Positions 55,725 through 64,000 of a stretch of 64,000 nucleotides of DNA are shown piece after piece. The stretch is from positions 2,046,001-2,110,000 of the forward strand of contig CP079859.1 of NCBI GenBank assembly GCA_019339365.1, given 5' to 3'. The number at the start of each line of letters is the position of its first letter. The first letter of the stretch is position 1. The notes beneath the pieces were generated by a model, which saw only the letters and a list, made by a program, of their open reading frames with translations, was not told the DNA's origin and made no database searches. This stretch comes from Vibrio neptunius (GTDB taxonomy: Bacteria > Pseudomonadota > Gammaproteobacteria > Enterobacterales > Vibrionaceae). The position numbers were made by a program, and so were the translations under genes.

Positions 55725-55769
55725 TTTTCAAAAATGGAAAAAAACTAAATTATGATTTCAAAATTGAAA
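55725..55769. promoter_or_regulatory. Two inverted repeats upstream of the isochorismatase-like gene
   Basis: TTTTC-N7-GAAAA (55725-55741) and TTTCAA-N2-TTGAAA (55756-55769), spaced about three helical turns apart, lie 96-140 bases before the isochorismatase-like ATG and next to the SDR terminator. They look like operator sites; the regulator is unknown. Confidence 0.4.
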
Positions 55770-55795
55770 AGGAGCCTCATCAACGGCTCCTTTTA
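55767..55795 (-). terminator. Rho-independent terminator of the SDR gene
   Basis: AAAAGGAGCC/GGCTCCTTTT, perfect 10-bp stem with an 8-base loop, 16 bases after the SDR stop on the minus strand. Confidence 0.85.
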
Positions 55796-55810
55796 AGTCG
55801 AGTCACTGGC

Positions 55811-56579
55811 TTACTGCTTATGACCCCAATCTTTTGGATCATTGATGTAGGTGACGCCTCCGTCCATCATCAGATCGCTGGTTGTCATAAAAGCAGAGTC
55901 ATCACTGGCGAGAAAAAGCGCAGCGCTTGCGACTTCTTCGACGGAGCCTTTTCTTCCGAGAGGAATTCCGTCTTTGGCAACTTGGTTAACCTGCTCTCGG
56001 TAATCAACTTTGTCCCAAATTTCAGTTTCAGTGACACCTGGCGAAATGGTATTGGCACGGATCTTTTTATGAGCAAGTCCACATGCGAAACTTTTGGTCA
56101 ATGATGAGATAGCGGCTTTTGAAGCGTTGTAAGGCGCTTGATTCCAATTGGCATGGAGCGCGCCAACAGAAGAAATTGAAATAACCGATGCACCTTCTCT
56201 CAATAACGGTGCTGAATATTGCATAGTAAAGAAAGCGCCTTTAACGTTGAGTGCAAACATGTTGTCGAAGTCTTGTTCCGTGGTTTCAGTAAAAGGCTTG
56301 AGTTGATAGGCTCCTGCGTTAACGACTACTATATCCAGTTGAGAAAATTCTCTTTCAAGCAATGTGCACGCTGATGCGATCTCTTCCACTTTGGAAATGT
56401 CTGCGACGACTTCGAGGGCTTTGTTCGCAAAGTACTCCCTATTAATGGTTTCCAGCTTTTCCGCATTTCGTCCGTTAATAGCAATTGTCGCGCCTTCATC
56501 AAAGAAACGACGCGCAATAGCTAAGCCGATGCCTGATGTTGCTCCGGTAATGAACGCTTTTTTTTCCTGTTAGTTTCAT
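55811..56579 (-). CDS. Short-chain dehydrogenase/reductase (one-base insertion as read)
   Basis: Classical SDR of 255 residues when repaired. ATG 56579 opens MKLTGKK; a run of eight A (plus-strand T8 at 56558-56565) breaks the frame, and seven A gives the cofactor motif TGATSGIG (TGxxxGxG). Then NAG (VVNAGAYQL), catalytic S in ISISSVGAL, YxxxK (YNASKAA) and the C-terminal ALFLASDDSAFMTTSDLMMDGG. It reduces or oxidises an unidentified alcohol/carbonyl substrate using NAD(P)H. GGATTACT precedes the ATG. A minute possible upstream ORF ends 9 bases before it. Confidence 0.88.
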
Positions 56580-57003
56580 AGTAATCCTTTAATAGGTGAG
56601 TATCTGAAGATGGTAAACATCTGGTTTGATACGATCATCTAGTGACCATTGCTCGTTTGACATATGACGTATTCGTTTCAGTTTAGAGTCGGCGGTGACC
56701 TTGTTAAGGCTGATAAACATTGACGACATATAAAACACTGCGATGGACTTAGCTCGTAAAAACAATACGTTAACTGAGCTTACATTTTAATTGTAAAGGG
56801 GACGTCAATTAGGTAGAAAGTTTGATGTGGGTTAAGGGGTTGGACGAGGGCGTTTATACAATGGTCAGTTTGTTGTTTGAAAGCTTGTTGACGATGCAAT
56901 ACGTTCTTATTGATTGAAAAAATTAAAATGGCTCCAGATCGTCAACTATATTGATGAAGACGGTCTATACAAATAGAAAATACAAAGACTAATGGAGCAT
57001 AAA
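56580..57003. other. 424-base intergenic region between divergent SDR and FMN genes
   Basis: AT-rich promoter region. A 46-codon minus-strand frame (56729-56589; begins MSSMFISLNKV, ends YHLQILTY) stops 9 bases before the SDR start but has no good ribosome-binding site; it may be a leader ORF or a gene remnant. A TTACA-N7-TGTAA-type repeat is at about 56783-56799. ATGGAGCATAAA precedes the FMN gene ATG. Confidence 0.4.
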
Positions 57004-58486
57004 ATGGGTGAATTTTTTTGTCATAGGGATCGATCTATTTTCAGGGCTTTTCATTATCGCGATTGGTTTTGGTGTTATCAGTGTTCTGTACATGTACGTT
57101 GCAGACAAACGCCAACACAAGCATGCCATTCGACATAATTATCCTGTCATCGGACGCTTTCGCTACCTGTTTGAGAAACAGGGAGAGTTCTTCAGGCAAT
57201 ATTTCTTTGCGATGGATAGAGAGGAGATGCCTTTCAATCGTGCAGAGCGGAGCTGGGTATACAAAGCAGCGAAAAATGTTGATCGCACGATAGCGTTCGG
57301 TTCGACTCGTAATCTGGATGCTACGGGCACCATCATGTTTATGAATTGTGCGTTTCCCACTTTGGAGGAAGACGCGGTATCCCCAGCCGCGGTCACTATC
57401 GGTAAAGGTTGTCGAACGCCTTATACCACGTCATCGATCTTCAATATTTCTGGAATGAGTTTCGGTGCCTTATCAAAACCCGCAGTTCGAGCCTTGTCTA
57501 AAGGCGCAAAGATCGCCGGATGCTGGATGAATACGGGCGAGGGCGGGTTAAGCTCGTATCACCTGGAAGGCGACTGCGACATTGTGTTCCAAATCGGGAC
57601 AGCTAAGTACGGTGTTCGAGACGAAGAAGGCCATCTTTCTGATGACAAACTGCGAGAGCTGGCCGCACATGAAAACGTCAGAATGTTTGAGATAAAAATC
57701 AGCCAGGGAGCGAAACCAGGCAAAGGCGGCATGCTGCCAGGGCGCAAAGTTACTGCTGAAATTGCTCAAATTCGCGGTATCCCTCAGGGGCACGACTCTA
57801 TCAGCCCGAATGGGCATAAAGATATCCGTAATGTGGGCGATTTACTGGATATGATCCATCGTATTCGAGAAGTGACGGGGAAGCCCGTTGGCTTTAAGAG
57901 TGTCATTGGCTCACTAGTATGGTTCAACGAGCTTCTTGATGAAATTGATCAGAGAGGCCATGACAGTGCGCCCGATTTCATTACAATTGATAGCGCCGAC
58001 GGCGGCACCGGAGCCGCGCCTCAACCGTTGATGGATTACGTCGGGCTGCCGTTGAAAGAAAGCCTTCCTCTAGTAGTCAATTTACTTAATGAGCGTGGTC
58101 TAATTCCGAGAATTAAAGTGGTGGCTTCTGGCAAGCTCATCACGCCTTCGAAGGTGGCGTGGGCAATAGCACTAGGTGCCGACTTTGTTGTTTCTGCACG
58201 GGGCCACATGCTGGCACTGGGTTGTATTCAAGCCTTGCAATGCAATAAAGACACGTGTCCGACAGGTATCACCACTCATGACGTTCGTCTCCAGCAAGGG
58301 TTGAACGTAGAAGACAAAATGGAGCGTGTATCGAATTACAACAAATACATCCACTACGGTATTGGCCTGATCGCTCACTCATGTGGCGTCACCAATGCAC
58401 GTGATTTGGCTCGTGAACATATACGTATTGTTAAAGAAGACGGATTATCTGTCGCATTGGATGAGTTGTACCAGCATCACCGATAG
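57004..58486 (+). CDS. FMN-binding glutamate-synthase-family protein (one-base insertion as read)
   Basis: GltS central/FMN-domain protein, 493 residues when repaired. ATG 57004 (after GGAGC) opens MGEFF; a run of seven T at 57013-57019 breaks the frame, and six T leads into VIGIDLFSGLFIIAIGFGVISVLYMYV, a membrane helix. The rest is a TIM-barrel resembling the FMN domain of glutamate synthase: GMSFGALSKPAVRALSKGA, NTGEGGLSSYHLEGDCDIVFQIGTAKYG, KISQGAKPGKGG, ITIDSADGGTGAAPQPLMD, and a Cys region (GCIQALQCNKDTCPTGITTH) that ligates an iron-sulfur cluster. No glutaminase domain. Membrane-anchored stand-alone homologues are widespread, and their physiological substrate is not established. Confidence 0.88.
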
Positions 58487-58490
58487 CCTC

Positions 58491-58524
58491 AATGTGCTCA
58501 TTGAATATATGAGCACATTCTTTT
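58491..58524 (+). terminator. Rho-independent terminator of the FMN gene
   Basis: Perfect 11-bp stem AATGTGCTCAT/ATGAGCACATT, 7-base loop, then CTTTT, starting 4 bases after the stop. Confidence 0.85.
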
Positions 58525-58759
58525 CCCCCTCATGAATTCCCATTTCATAAATTGTCTGTACTTTCGTGTTTTTATGTATTTACTTGGTCAATGTTAATGT
58601 TGTTATCTACTTGTTTTTGCTGAATGCATTCACCCCGCAGATATGTGTATTGTTTGATATTTGAGCTGCTGAGATAATCCTGCCCCTAATTGAAACAGCA
58701 GACAAAGCTATCAAGTAACGCCTTGATAGCCGTATTATTCACCAGTAAAGGAGCTACAC

Positions 58760-60342
58760 GTGTCATCTGTTGTGGAACAGGTTGATTTGCATCAGCCAAT
58801 CGAATTGCGCAGTGGCCTTGGCCATCATTCGCGCATCGTCCCGCAAATTCTTCAGCCTCAAAATGGCATGGAGTTGCAGCAAGTTATTGAACAGGCGTAC
58901 TTAAAAAAACGGCCTGTTTATCCCGTTGGTAAAGGCAACAACTGGGGCTATGGTTACAAAACGCCTGCCAGTGATGGTTGTACTTTGCTTGATCTTAGTG
59001 GAATGAATCGAATACTGAGCTTTGATGAAGAGCTTGGAGTGATTGAGGTCGAGCCGGGGGCAACACAAGGCCAAGTGTCCGCATATCTTAAACATACGCC
59101 ATGGATGCTGGATTGCACGGGAGCAGGGCCAGATACCAGCCTGATGGGGAATATATTGGAGAGAGGGTTTGGTCACGGCCCTGTTGGCAACCGAAGCCAG
59201 CACTTCATGATCAGCGAATTAATCTTAGCCAATGGCAAGGTGATGAAGCTAAACCAGAGCGCGCGATATTGTGGTCGAGCTGGCCTTGCTGCCAATCTTC
59301 ACGAGTTGTTCACTCAGAACAATATTGCCGTGATCAGCAAAATGAAGTTCGAACTGATGCTAAGGCCAGAAGCGAGCTTGCGTTGTTTAGTGCGCCTGAA
59401 AAGCGCAAGTGACTTACCTGCGTATATCGATATCATGCGCCGCCTGAAATCAGAAGGCAGCATTGATGGTTTGCCTCACTTAGGTAACACCTACCGAATG
59501 CTCACTATGATGGAACGATTCGATTTTACCAAATGGAGCACGAATGATGGTGCGAACCAAGAAGATATTGAATCGCTGTGTAATCAATACAATTTATCTT
59601 CTTGGTCGGGTGCTTTTGTTATACCAGGCACCACGGCAGTAGCAAAAGCAAAAGCCGCGCGGGTAAAAGCACTACTTAAACCCATTGCTAAAGTCAATGT
59701 AGTTAGCTTGGCAAAGCTGAAACAAATCAACCAAATAGCAATCAGTGCCAGTCGCTTGCTTGGACGCTTGCCCGTGTACCAGCGCTTGCAGAATAGTCTC
59801 AATGAGTTTACTGAGATGATGGATATGCTAGAGGGGAACCCTAAAGACTTGGCACTCAAGGGTTGCTATTGGCGCTATCGTAGTAACATTCCGACAAAAA
59901 TGAATCCTGTGGAAGATGGGGCCGGTTTTTTTGGGTTGCACCAACGTTGCCGATGGTTGGCGAAGAGGTTGAAAAATGTATGCGTTTGTCACAACAAGCT
60001 TTTGACAAAGCAGGGTTTGAATTTGGTGTCACGCTAACCGCAGTCAATGCTTACATGTGCCAGGCTATTATCAGTATTTACTACGACTCCGGTAATCCAG
60101 ATGAAGTGAGCAGAGCGACAGAGTTAGTACGTAAATTGCGCGCTTTATATCGACGCTACCAGTGGCCGTGTTATCGACGTGCCGTTGATGAAATGCCATT
60201 CAATAGTGAGTCAGAGCTGGAGCCAGACGCATTAGAACTGCGCAGTCGTATTAAAGCAGCGTTTGATCCGGATGACATTGTTTCTCCGGGCCGTTATCAG
60301 ATGGCGGCCTACTACAAATTTTCAGAGGACAGTAAAGCATGA
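58760..60342 (+). CDS. FAD-linked oxidase, VAO/4-cresol-dehydrogenase type (one-base deletion as read)
   Basis: Vanillyl-alcohol-oxidase-family flavoprotein, 527 residues when repaired. GTG start after AAGGAG. FAD-binding PCMH domain (about 40-220; PVYPVGKGNNWGYGYKTPASDGCTLLDLSGMNR, GAGPDTSLMGNILERGFGHGPVGNRSQH) and a C-terminal cap (FDPDDIVSPGRYQ). The frame breaks in seven T at 59926-59932; eight T restores DGAGFFWVAPTLPMVGEEVEKC. Family members oxidise phenolic or similar alcohols. Its stop overlaps the next gene's ATG by 4 bases, so the pair likely acts on the same substrate. Confidence 0.85.
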
Positions 60343-60914
60343 TCTTATCGAGCAAACGCCTTTCCAGAGATAGTGACTTTCTGGAGTTTGCCAAGCACTA
60401 CCAATCCATATCAGGCAATACGAGCAATATAGATCAACTTAAGAGCCGAACGTGTGTCAGAGCGTTTTACGACTCAAAAGGGCAGATGTGTGCAGGGTAT
60501 ACGGTCAACTGCGACCATCCTTTGGTTTATGTCGCAGATTTACCGAAACACATGGAAAAGCATTCCCTTCAATATGCCACGGACAATATTGTTGAAGGTG
60601 GGGGACTTTGGGTTGAGCGAGAGCTTTCTGATTTTGAGCGCGGTTTTGTCTTTATATATGCCAGCTGGGATGCGTACCGTATGAAGAAGCGTTATTTCAT
60701 GTCAGGTGCCCGTAATCCTAAAGTCGCTGAAAGGCAAAAGTACATTTATCCCAATATTTTGTTTGAAGGCCCAACTGAGAAGTTTGATTATGTCTGTATG
60801 CTTTACTGCCGGCGTGAGTATATTCTGTTTCAGATAGGGCTTTTCATTTCACGATACTGGATTGCTCAACCGATTAAAAAGTGGTTTAGAAACCTGAAAA
60901 CCGCGACAACTTAA
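60339..60914 (+). CDS. Hypothetical protein coupled to the FAD oxidase
   Basis: 191-residue protein of unknown function. No signal peptide; one hydrophobic stretch near the C-terminus (ILFQIGLFISRYWIAQPIKKW, about 157-178) may anchor it to the membrane. Conserved-looking parts are TCVRAFYDSKGQMCAGYTVNCDHPL, GGGLWVERELSDFERGFVFIYASWDAYRMKKRYFMSGARNPKVAERQKYIYPN. The layout (substrate strand, then W-x-x-RELS..R-G-x-x-F) vaguely recalls GNAT-like acyl-transferase folds, but this is only an impression. Coupled to the oxidase by ATGA; together they look like a two-gene pathway module. Confidence 0.75.
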   Translation: MILSSKRLSRDSDFLEFAKHYQSISGNTSNIDQLKSRTCVRAFYDSKGQMCAGYTVNCDHPLVYVADLPKHMEKHSLQYATDNIVEGGGLWVERELSDFERGFVFIYASWDAYRMKKRYFMSGARNPKVAERQKYIYPNILFEGPTEKFDYVCMLYCRREYILFQIGLFISRYWIAQPIKKWFRNLKTATT

Positions 60915-60924
60915 CTCGAATTTA

Positions 60925-60948
60925 AAAGAGCCTTAAATAAGGCTCTTT
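60925..60948. terminator. Bidirectional terminator (oxidase operon / azlCD)
   Basis: AAAGAGCCTT/AAGGCTCTTT with a 4-base loop and flanking A/T runs between convergent genes. Confidence 0.85.
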
Positions 60949-60963
60949 CTCTACCCATTCCCG

Positions 60964-61272
60964 TTAAAAAGATCTAGTCAAAGCTGCCAGCAAGATACCA
61001 AGAGTGATGGATGTAAGAGGTCGTTTAAAGGCCAATGTGCCAATAGCCGTCACTAGCAAGGAGACCTTAGCGCCCATGTCTCCGGTAATAAACAGTGGCG
61101 CTATAATCGCGACTAGCACTGAGCCTGACATAGCGGCGATAAACTGCTGAACGCGCTGGCTGATGGGAATGTAAGACATCACATAGATGCCACCCCAGCG
61201 AGTAATAATGGTGACGATAGTCATTACCGTTATGATCGCCAATGTGCCAAGATCCGTTGTCTCAATGTTCAT
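60964..61272 (-). CDS. azlD: AzlD-family branched-chain amino acid exporter subunit
   Basis: 102-residue membrane protein of the AzlD family, with three or four hydrophobic helices (TDLGTLAIITVMTIVTIITRWGGIY; AAMSGSVLVAIIAPLFIT; ITLGILLAAL). With AzlC it forms an exporter for branched-chain amino acids or analogues. Its start overlaps the azlC end by 11 bases, so the two are coupled. Confidence 0.9.
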   Translation of the reverse strand: MNIETTDLGTLAIITVMTIVTIITRWGGIYVMSYIPISQRVQQFIAAMSGSVLVAIIAPLFITGDMGAKVSLLVTAIGTLAFKRPLTSITLGILLAALTRSF

Positions 61273-61987
61273 TTTTCTTTTCTCCTACAAGCACACCAGC
61301 AATGCCACCGGTTAAGGCACCAACAATCACGTGAGCGTTCTCTGGCAAATACAAATACGCGGCGATAGAAGAGAAGGCAGCAGACGTCCAGATAATGTAA
61401 GTTCCCTTCTCTTTGGTACCTTCGAGCACCATGGTGAGCAGAAAACACCCCATCACCATATCAATGCCATAAGCGGATGGGTTTTGAATCGCGTTACCAA
61501 AATAAACACCGACCCAAGTGCCGATAATCCAGAATATCCATATTGCTAGACCGCCTCCAAACAAAATGCCTAGCCCTTTTGAGTGCTCGTTGCTGGCAAA
61601 CGCCTTCATCGACATCGCCCAGTTGGCATCTGAAGCCAGTAACATCACGCCGTAACGTGGTAAAGCCTTCATGGTTTTAATATGAGGATACAGTGTGGCG
61701 CCGATAAGAAGGTGACGGGCATTGATGGCAAATATCGTGATAGCTAAAGGAAAAATAGGGACATGCGTTCCCCACAGATCTAACGCGCCAAACTGAGATG
61801 CGCCAGCAAAAACCAGCGTGCTCATCCACAAAGCAGACGATTCGCTCAGCCCGACCTGAACGGCCGCAAGCCCAAATGCAGTGCCAAAGACCACAACGAA
61901 TATTGAGATCGGCAGTAAGCTGACAAAGCCTTGTTGTACTGATTGATACTCTAGTTTTAATTCTTTTTCGAGCATAGAGTTAGCCAT
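61262..61987 (-). CDS. azlC: AzlC-family branched-chain amino acid permease
   Basis: 241-residue membrane protein with the AzlC signature: GFVSLLPISIFVVVFGTAFGLAAVQVGLS, STLVFAGASQFGAL, ITIFAINARHLLIGATLYP and LASDANWAMSM. Five to six helices. ATG 61987 is preferred to an upstream TTG because the extension is unconserved; ATG 61975 is a further option. It is divergent from a LysR-type gene, which probably regulates azlCD. Confidence 0.9.
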   Translation of the reverse strand: MANSMLEKELKLEYQSVQQGFVSLLPISIFVVVFGTAFGLAAVQVGLSESSALWMSTLVFAGASQFGALDLWGTHVPIFPLAITIFAINARHLLIGATLYPHIKTMKALPRYGVMLLASDANWAMSMKAFASNEHSKGLGILFGGGLAIWIFWIIGTWVGVYFGNAIQNPSAYGIDMVMGCFLLTMVLEGTKEKGTYIIWTSAAFSSIAAYLYLPENAHVIVGALTGGIAGVLVGEKKNEH

Positions 61988-62081
61988 TTTTATGAGTGAT
62001 GCAAAGTGAATCAAACAGTAAACTGGAATGATGGAATCGAAAAGCGCATAATTCAGAAACTACCCATTCGAAAATCGAATA

Positions 62082-62951
62082 ATGAATAATCAAGATCTGC
62101 AAATTGACTGGTTAAAGAGTTTTGTAGCCATCGTAGACGCAGGCTCTTTATCGAATGCCACGGCAAGTGTCCACCGTTCACAATCGGCTGTTAGCATGCA
62201 TTTGAAAAAATTGGAAAATGCAACAGGCAGGAGGCTAATCGTCAGGGGCAGCCGTAACATAGATCTCACTGAAGAAGGTCAGGTTTTATTGGGCTATGCT
62301 AGGCGTATACTGGATTTGCACTCAGAAGCACAGGCTGCGTTTCATGGTAATGAGTTAGTCGGTCAGGTGAAATTAGGAGTACCCGAAGACTATGCCGCAG
62401 AGTATTTAACACCGATATTAAGAAACTTTGCTTCTCGCTTTGCGGGCGTTGAAATCGAACTCGATTGTGAGCAGTCCACTTCGCTGATCCCAAGAGTTGA
62501 GAGCAATGACCTAGACTTGACGTTAGTTTCAAGAGATAACGCCAGTAGAGGAACTCTGCTTTTTCAGGAGCCGATGGTTTGGGTTGGGGCACCACAATTT
62601 GAAATTTGGCGCAGAGAGACTTTGCCTATTGCCGTTTATGAAAGCTCAAGTCTAGCCAGGCGCAGCGCTATCAACTCGTTGGCTCAACATGGCAGGCCTT
62701 ATAAAGTGGTTTACAACAGTTCAAGTGTCGCTGGACAGATTGCAGCGGTTGAGAGTGGGCTGGCCGTAGCGGTGTTTACTCAGTGTAGTGTGCCAGAGCA
62801 CCTCGAGGTATTGGGGCTGGAACATGGATTGGGCCCATTGGAACCAATGGAAGTCGCAGTTTATCGTAGTAAAGCGTCCAAAGGCTCCAGAGCTGTAGAC
62901 TATTTACATGATTTACTAGTTAAGACATTGAAAACGGCGTCTGCTCGCTAA
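62082..62951 (+). CDS. LysR-type transcriptional regulator
   Basis: 289-residue LTTR: N-terminal winged helix-turn-helix (LKSFVAIVDAGSLSNATASVHRSQSAVSMHLKKLENATGRRLIVRGSRNIDLTEEGQVLLGYARRIL, positions 10-76) and a periplasmic-binding-protein-like effector domain (QVKLGVPEDYAAEYLTPILRNF onward). It is divergent from azlC with about 95 bases between, the classical LysR/target layout, so the likely target is azlCD and the ligand an amino acid. Confidence 0.92.
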   Translation: MNNQDLQIDWLKSFVAIVDAGSLSNATASVHRSQSAVSMHLKKLENATGRRLIVRGSRNIDLTEEGQVLLGYARRILDLHSEAQAAFHGNELVGQVKLGVPEDYAAEYLTPILRNFASRFAGVEIELDCEQSTSLIPRVESNDLDLTLVSRDNASRGTLLFQEPMVWVGAPQFEIWRRETLPIAVYESSSLARRSAINSLAQHGRPYKVVYNSSSVAGQIAAVESGLAVAVFTQCSVPEHLEVLGLEHGLGPLEPMEVAVYRSKASKGSRAVDYLHDLLVKTLKTASAR

Positions 62952-63054
62952 AGCGTAATCATATCGATAGAGTACGAGAGAGGTTGAAATATGGCTGAGT
63001 TTCAATTATCTCCGTTGATGTGGCGGTGCTGAAGCACCAACCACACATTCTTTC

Positions 63055-63927
63055 TTACCACTCCATTTCTCCCTTATGGACTTTCGCTCCAATACTCAGG
63101 GCAACAGGCAACGCTGCTTCACCATATTTAGTGCTCATTCTCTCAATCAGTTGCTCACTGTTTTTGGTTGTTCTCTTCGCCTGCTTAAAATCCTGCAGAT
63201 ATTGCTGAGAATATTGAATAGAACTCGCGTCAAGTTTTGTACCGGAGATCATATGCCCTGGGACAACGACTTCTGGTTTCAGTGACTGAATCTCTTTCAA
63301 TTGTTTGGACCAAAGCGCTTGGCTTTCATCGCTTTGAGCATCTGCCATCCACAAATGGAGATTCGTGCCATATATTGAAACGTTACCCAGCACGGCTTTT
63401 TGCGAAGGAATCCAAAGATAAGGTCGGTGGGCAATATCACCATCAGTACCATGAATTTCAATGGTATGGCCGTCAATGGTTAAACTGGAAGCGGTGTATG
63501 CTGTTGGAATATAGGGTGTTACTGGAGCGTTATCGCCCATGCGCGGTGCCCATACCTTAAGCTTGGTCGGCAGTTTTTCCTCGATAACTTTTCTTACAGC
63601 AGGCGTTGTAATGATTTGCGCTTCTGGGAACAAGCTATGCAGTACTTCTGCACCAAAATAGTAATCAGGATCTGCCTGACTAACAAAGATGGTTTTCAGT
63701 GTTTTACCTGTATCCAGCACTTTTGCTGCAATACGAAGTGCATCTGCTTTAGTGAATCCAGTGTCGATAACCATAACCTCATTCTCGCCGATAATGAGTG
63801 TTGAATTAACGTGGAAACTGTTTTGGTCAGCGTTGTAAACATCAAAAGTGAGGTTTGATTGTTCAGTTGCCAAAGTATTCGTCGCGATCAGCATCGAAGT
63901 AGCAAGTAGGGTAAGTCTTTTCATCAT
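63055..63927 (-). CDS. Exported metallo-beta-lactamase-fold protein lacking the HxHxDH motif
   Basis: 290-residue protein with a signal peptide (LLATSMLIATNTLA-TEQ) and a metallo-beta-lactamase fold: LIIGENEVMVIDTGFTKADALRIAAKVL and a late EVVVPGH. At the metal-binding position the sequence reads FVSQADPDYYFGAEVL (about residues 81-96), with Q-A-D-P-D-Y in place of H-x-H-x-D-H. Most metal ligands are lost, so it may be a pseudoenzyme or bind metal differently. ATG 63927 follows GGAGAGA. The genes further upstream are outside the window. Confidence 0.87.
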   Translation of the reverse strand: MMKRLTLLATSMLIATNTLATEQSNLTFDVYNADQNSFHVNSTLIIGENEVMVIDTGFTKADALRIAAKVLDTGKTLKTIFVSQADPDYYFGAEVLHSLFPEAQIITTPAVRKVIEEKLPTKLKVWAPRMGDNAPVTPYIPTAYTASSLTIDGHTIEIHGTDGDIAHRPYLWIPSQKAVLGNVSIYGTNLHLWMADAQSDESQALWSKQLKEIQSLKPEVVVPGHMISGTKLDASSIQYSQQYLQDFKQAKRTTKNSEQLIERMSTKYGEAALPVALSIGAKVHKGEMEW

Positions 63928-64000
63928 TCTCTCCATTAACTGGGCTGTGTGTTGGAACAAGAGGATGATAGGAAATTGACCTGACCGGAAAAATACCTCA

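Noticed and set aside
56589-56729. 46-aa ORF before the SDR gene
   Set aside because: Poor ribosome-binding site and no recognisable similarity; noted only in the intergenic entry.
1-64000. CRISPR arrays, insertion sequences, plasmid origins
   Set aside because: No regularly spaced direct repeats, transposase genes or iteron clusters were recognised in reading the window.

Overview
The window is a Vibrionaceae chromosome segment, almost certainly genus Vibrio. The evidence is the NorM/riboflavin-synthase pair, DUF3802 and DUF2960 genes, a YbiT-type ABC-F protein, an AcfC-like protein and, above all, a nearly complete syp (symbiosis polysaccharide) locus. Species cannot be fixed from the sequence alone. 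About 65 protein genes and two tRNA genes are supported.

Layout. 1-8.6 kb: the 3' part of a hydroxamate-siderophore locus (terminal NRPS module A-T-E-TE, Fur box, TonB-dependent receptor, N-acyltransferase, ornithine N-monooxygenase), closed by a strong terminator. 8.7-10.6 kb: a secreted NLP (necrosis-inducing-like) protein, a DUF2127 membrane protein and a small zinc-ribbon protein. 10.6-10.8 kb: two identical tRNA-Val(GAC) genes. 10.9-32.5 kb: the syp locus on the minus strand, in the order A-B-C-D-[PhnD-like]-F-G-H-I-J-K-L-M-N-O-P-Q-R. sypE is absent and a PhnD-type periplasmic binding protein stands in its place. Four sigma-54 promoters (before sypA, sypI, sypM, sypP), each with an upstream TTCTCA-N3-TGAGAA-type box, fit control by the SypF phosphorelay and the SypG enhancer-binding protein. 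32.6-47 kb: ordinary genes (periplasmic DNA ligase, DUF3080, norM, ribE, fructosamine-kinase-like, MCP, DTW-domain tRNA modification enzyme, nagK, mobA and a MobB-MoeA fusion). 47.4-50.2 kb: a four-gene ECF-sigma operon with two exported proteins. 50.4-52 kb: an ABC-F gene that appears to lack any ordinary start codon. 52.5-55 kb: an AT-rich accessory locus (VUT/YhhQ-type transporter, unknown ORF, HTH/S24-like regulator, divergent RibD-like deaminase). 55-64 kb: metabolic genes (isochorismatase-like, SDR, FMN glutamate-synthase-like, VAO-type FAD oxidase plus an unknown partner, AzlCD with a LysR regulator, a metallo-beta-lactamase-fold protein).

A technical point dominates interpretation. 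Twelve genes carry thirteen single-base indels (sypN, sypM, sypI twice, phnD-like, sypC, DNA ligase, fructosamine kinase, nagK, acfC-like, SDR, FMN oxidoreductase, FAD oxidase), all in homopolymer tracts. Correcting each by one base restores a full-length conserved protein. The pattern looks like uncorrected pyrosequencing-type error rather than gene decay, so these are reported as intact CDSs with the indel named.

Best candidates for new biology: the PhnD-like protein replacing sypE inside a biofilm phosphorelay operon; the deaminase/regulator/VUT-transporter locus; the ATG-less ybiT start; the MobB-MoeA fusion that lacks MoeA domain II; the NLP toxin-family protein in a Vibrio; and a metallo-beta-lactamase-fold protein without its metal motif.
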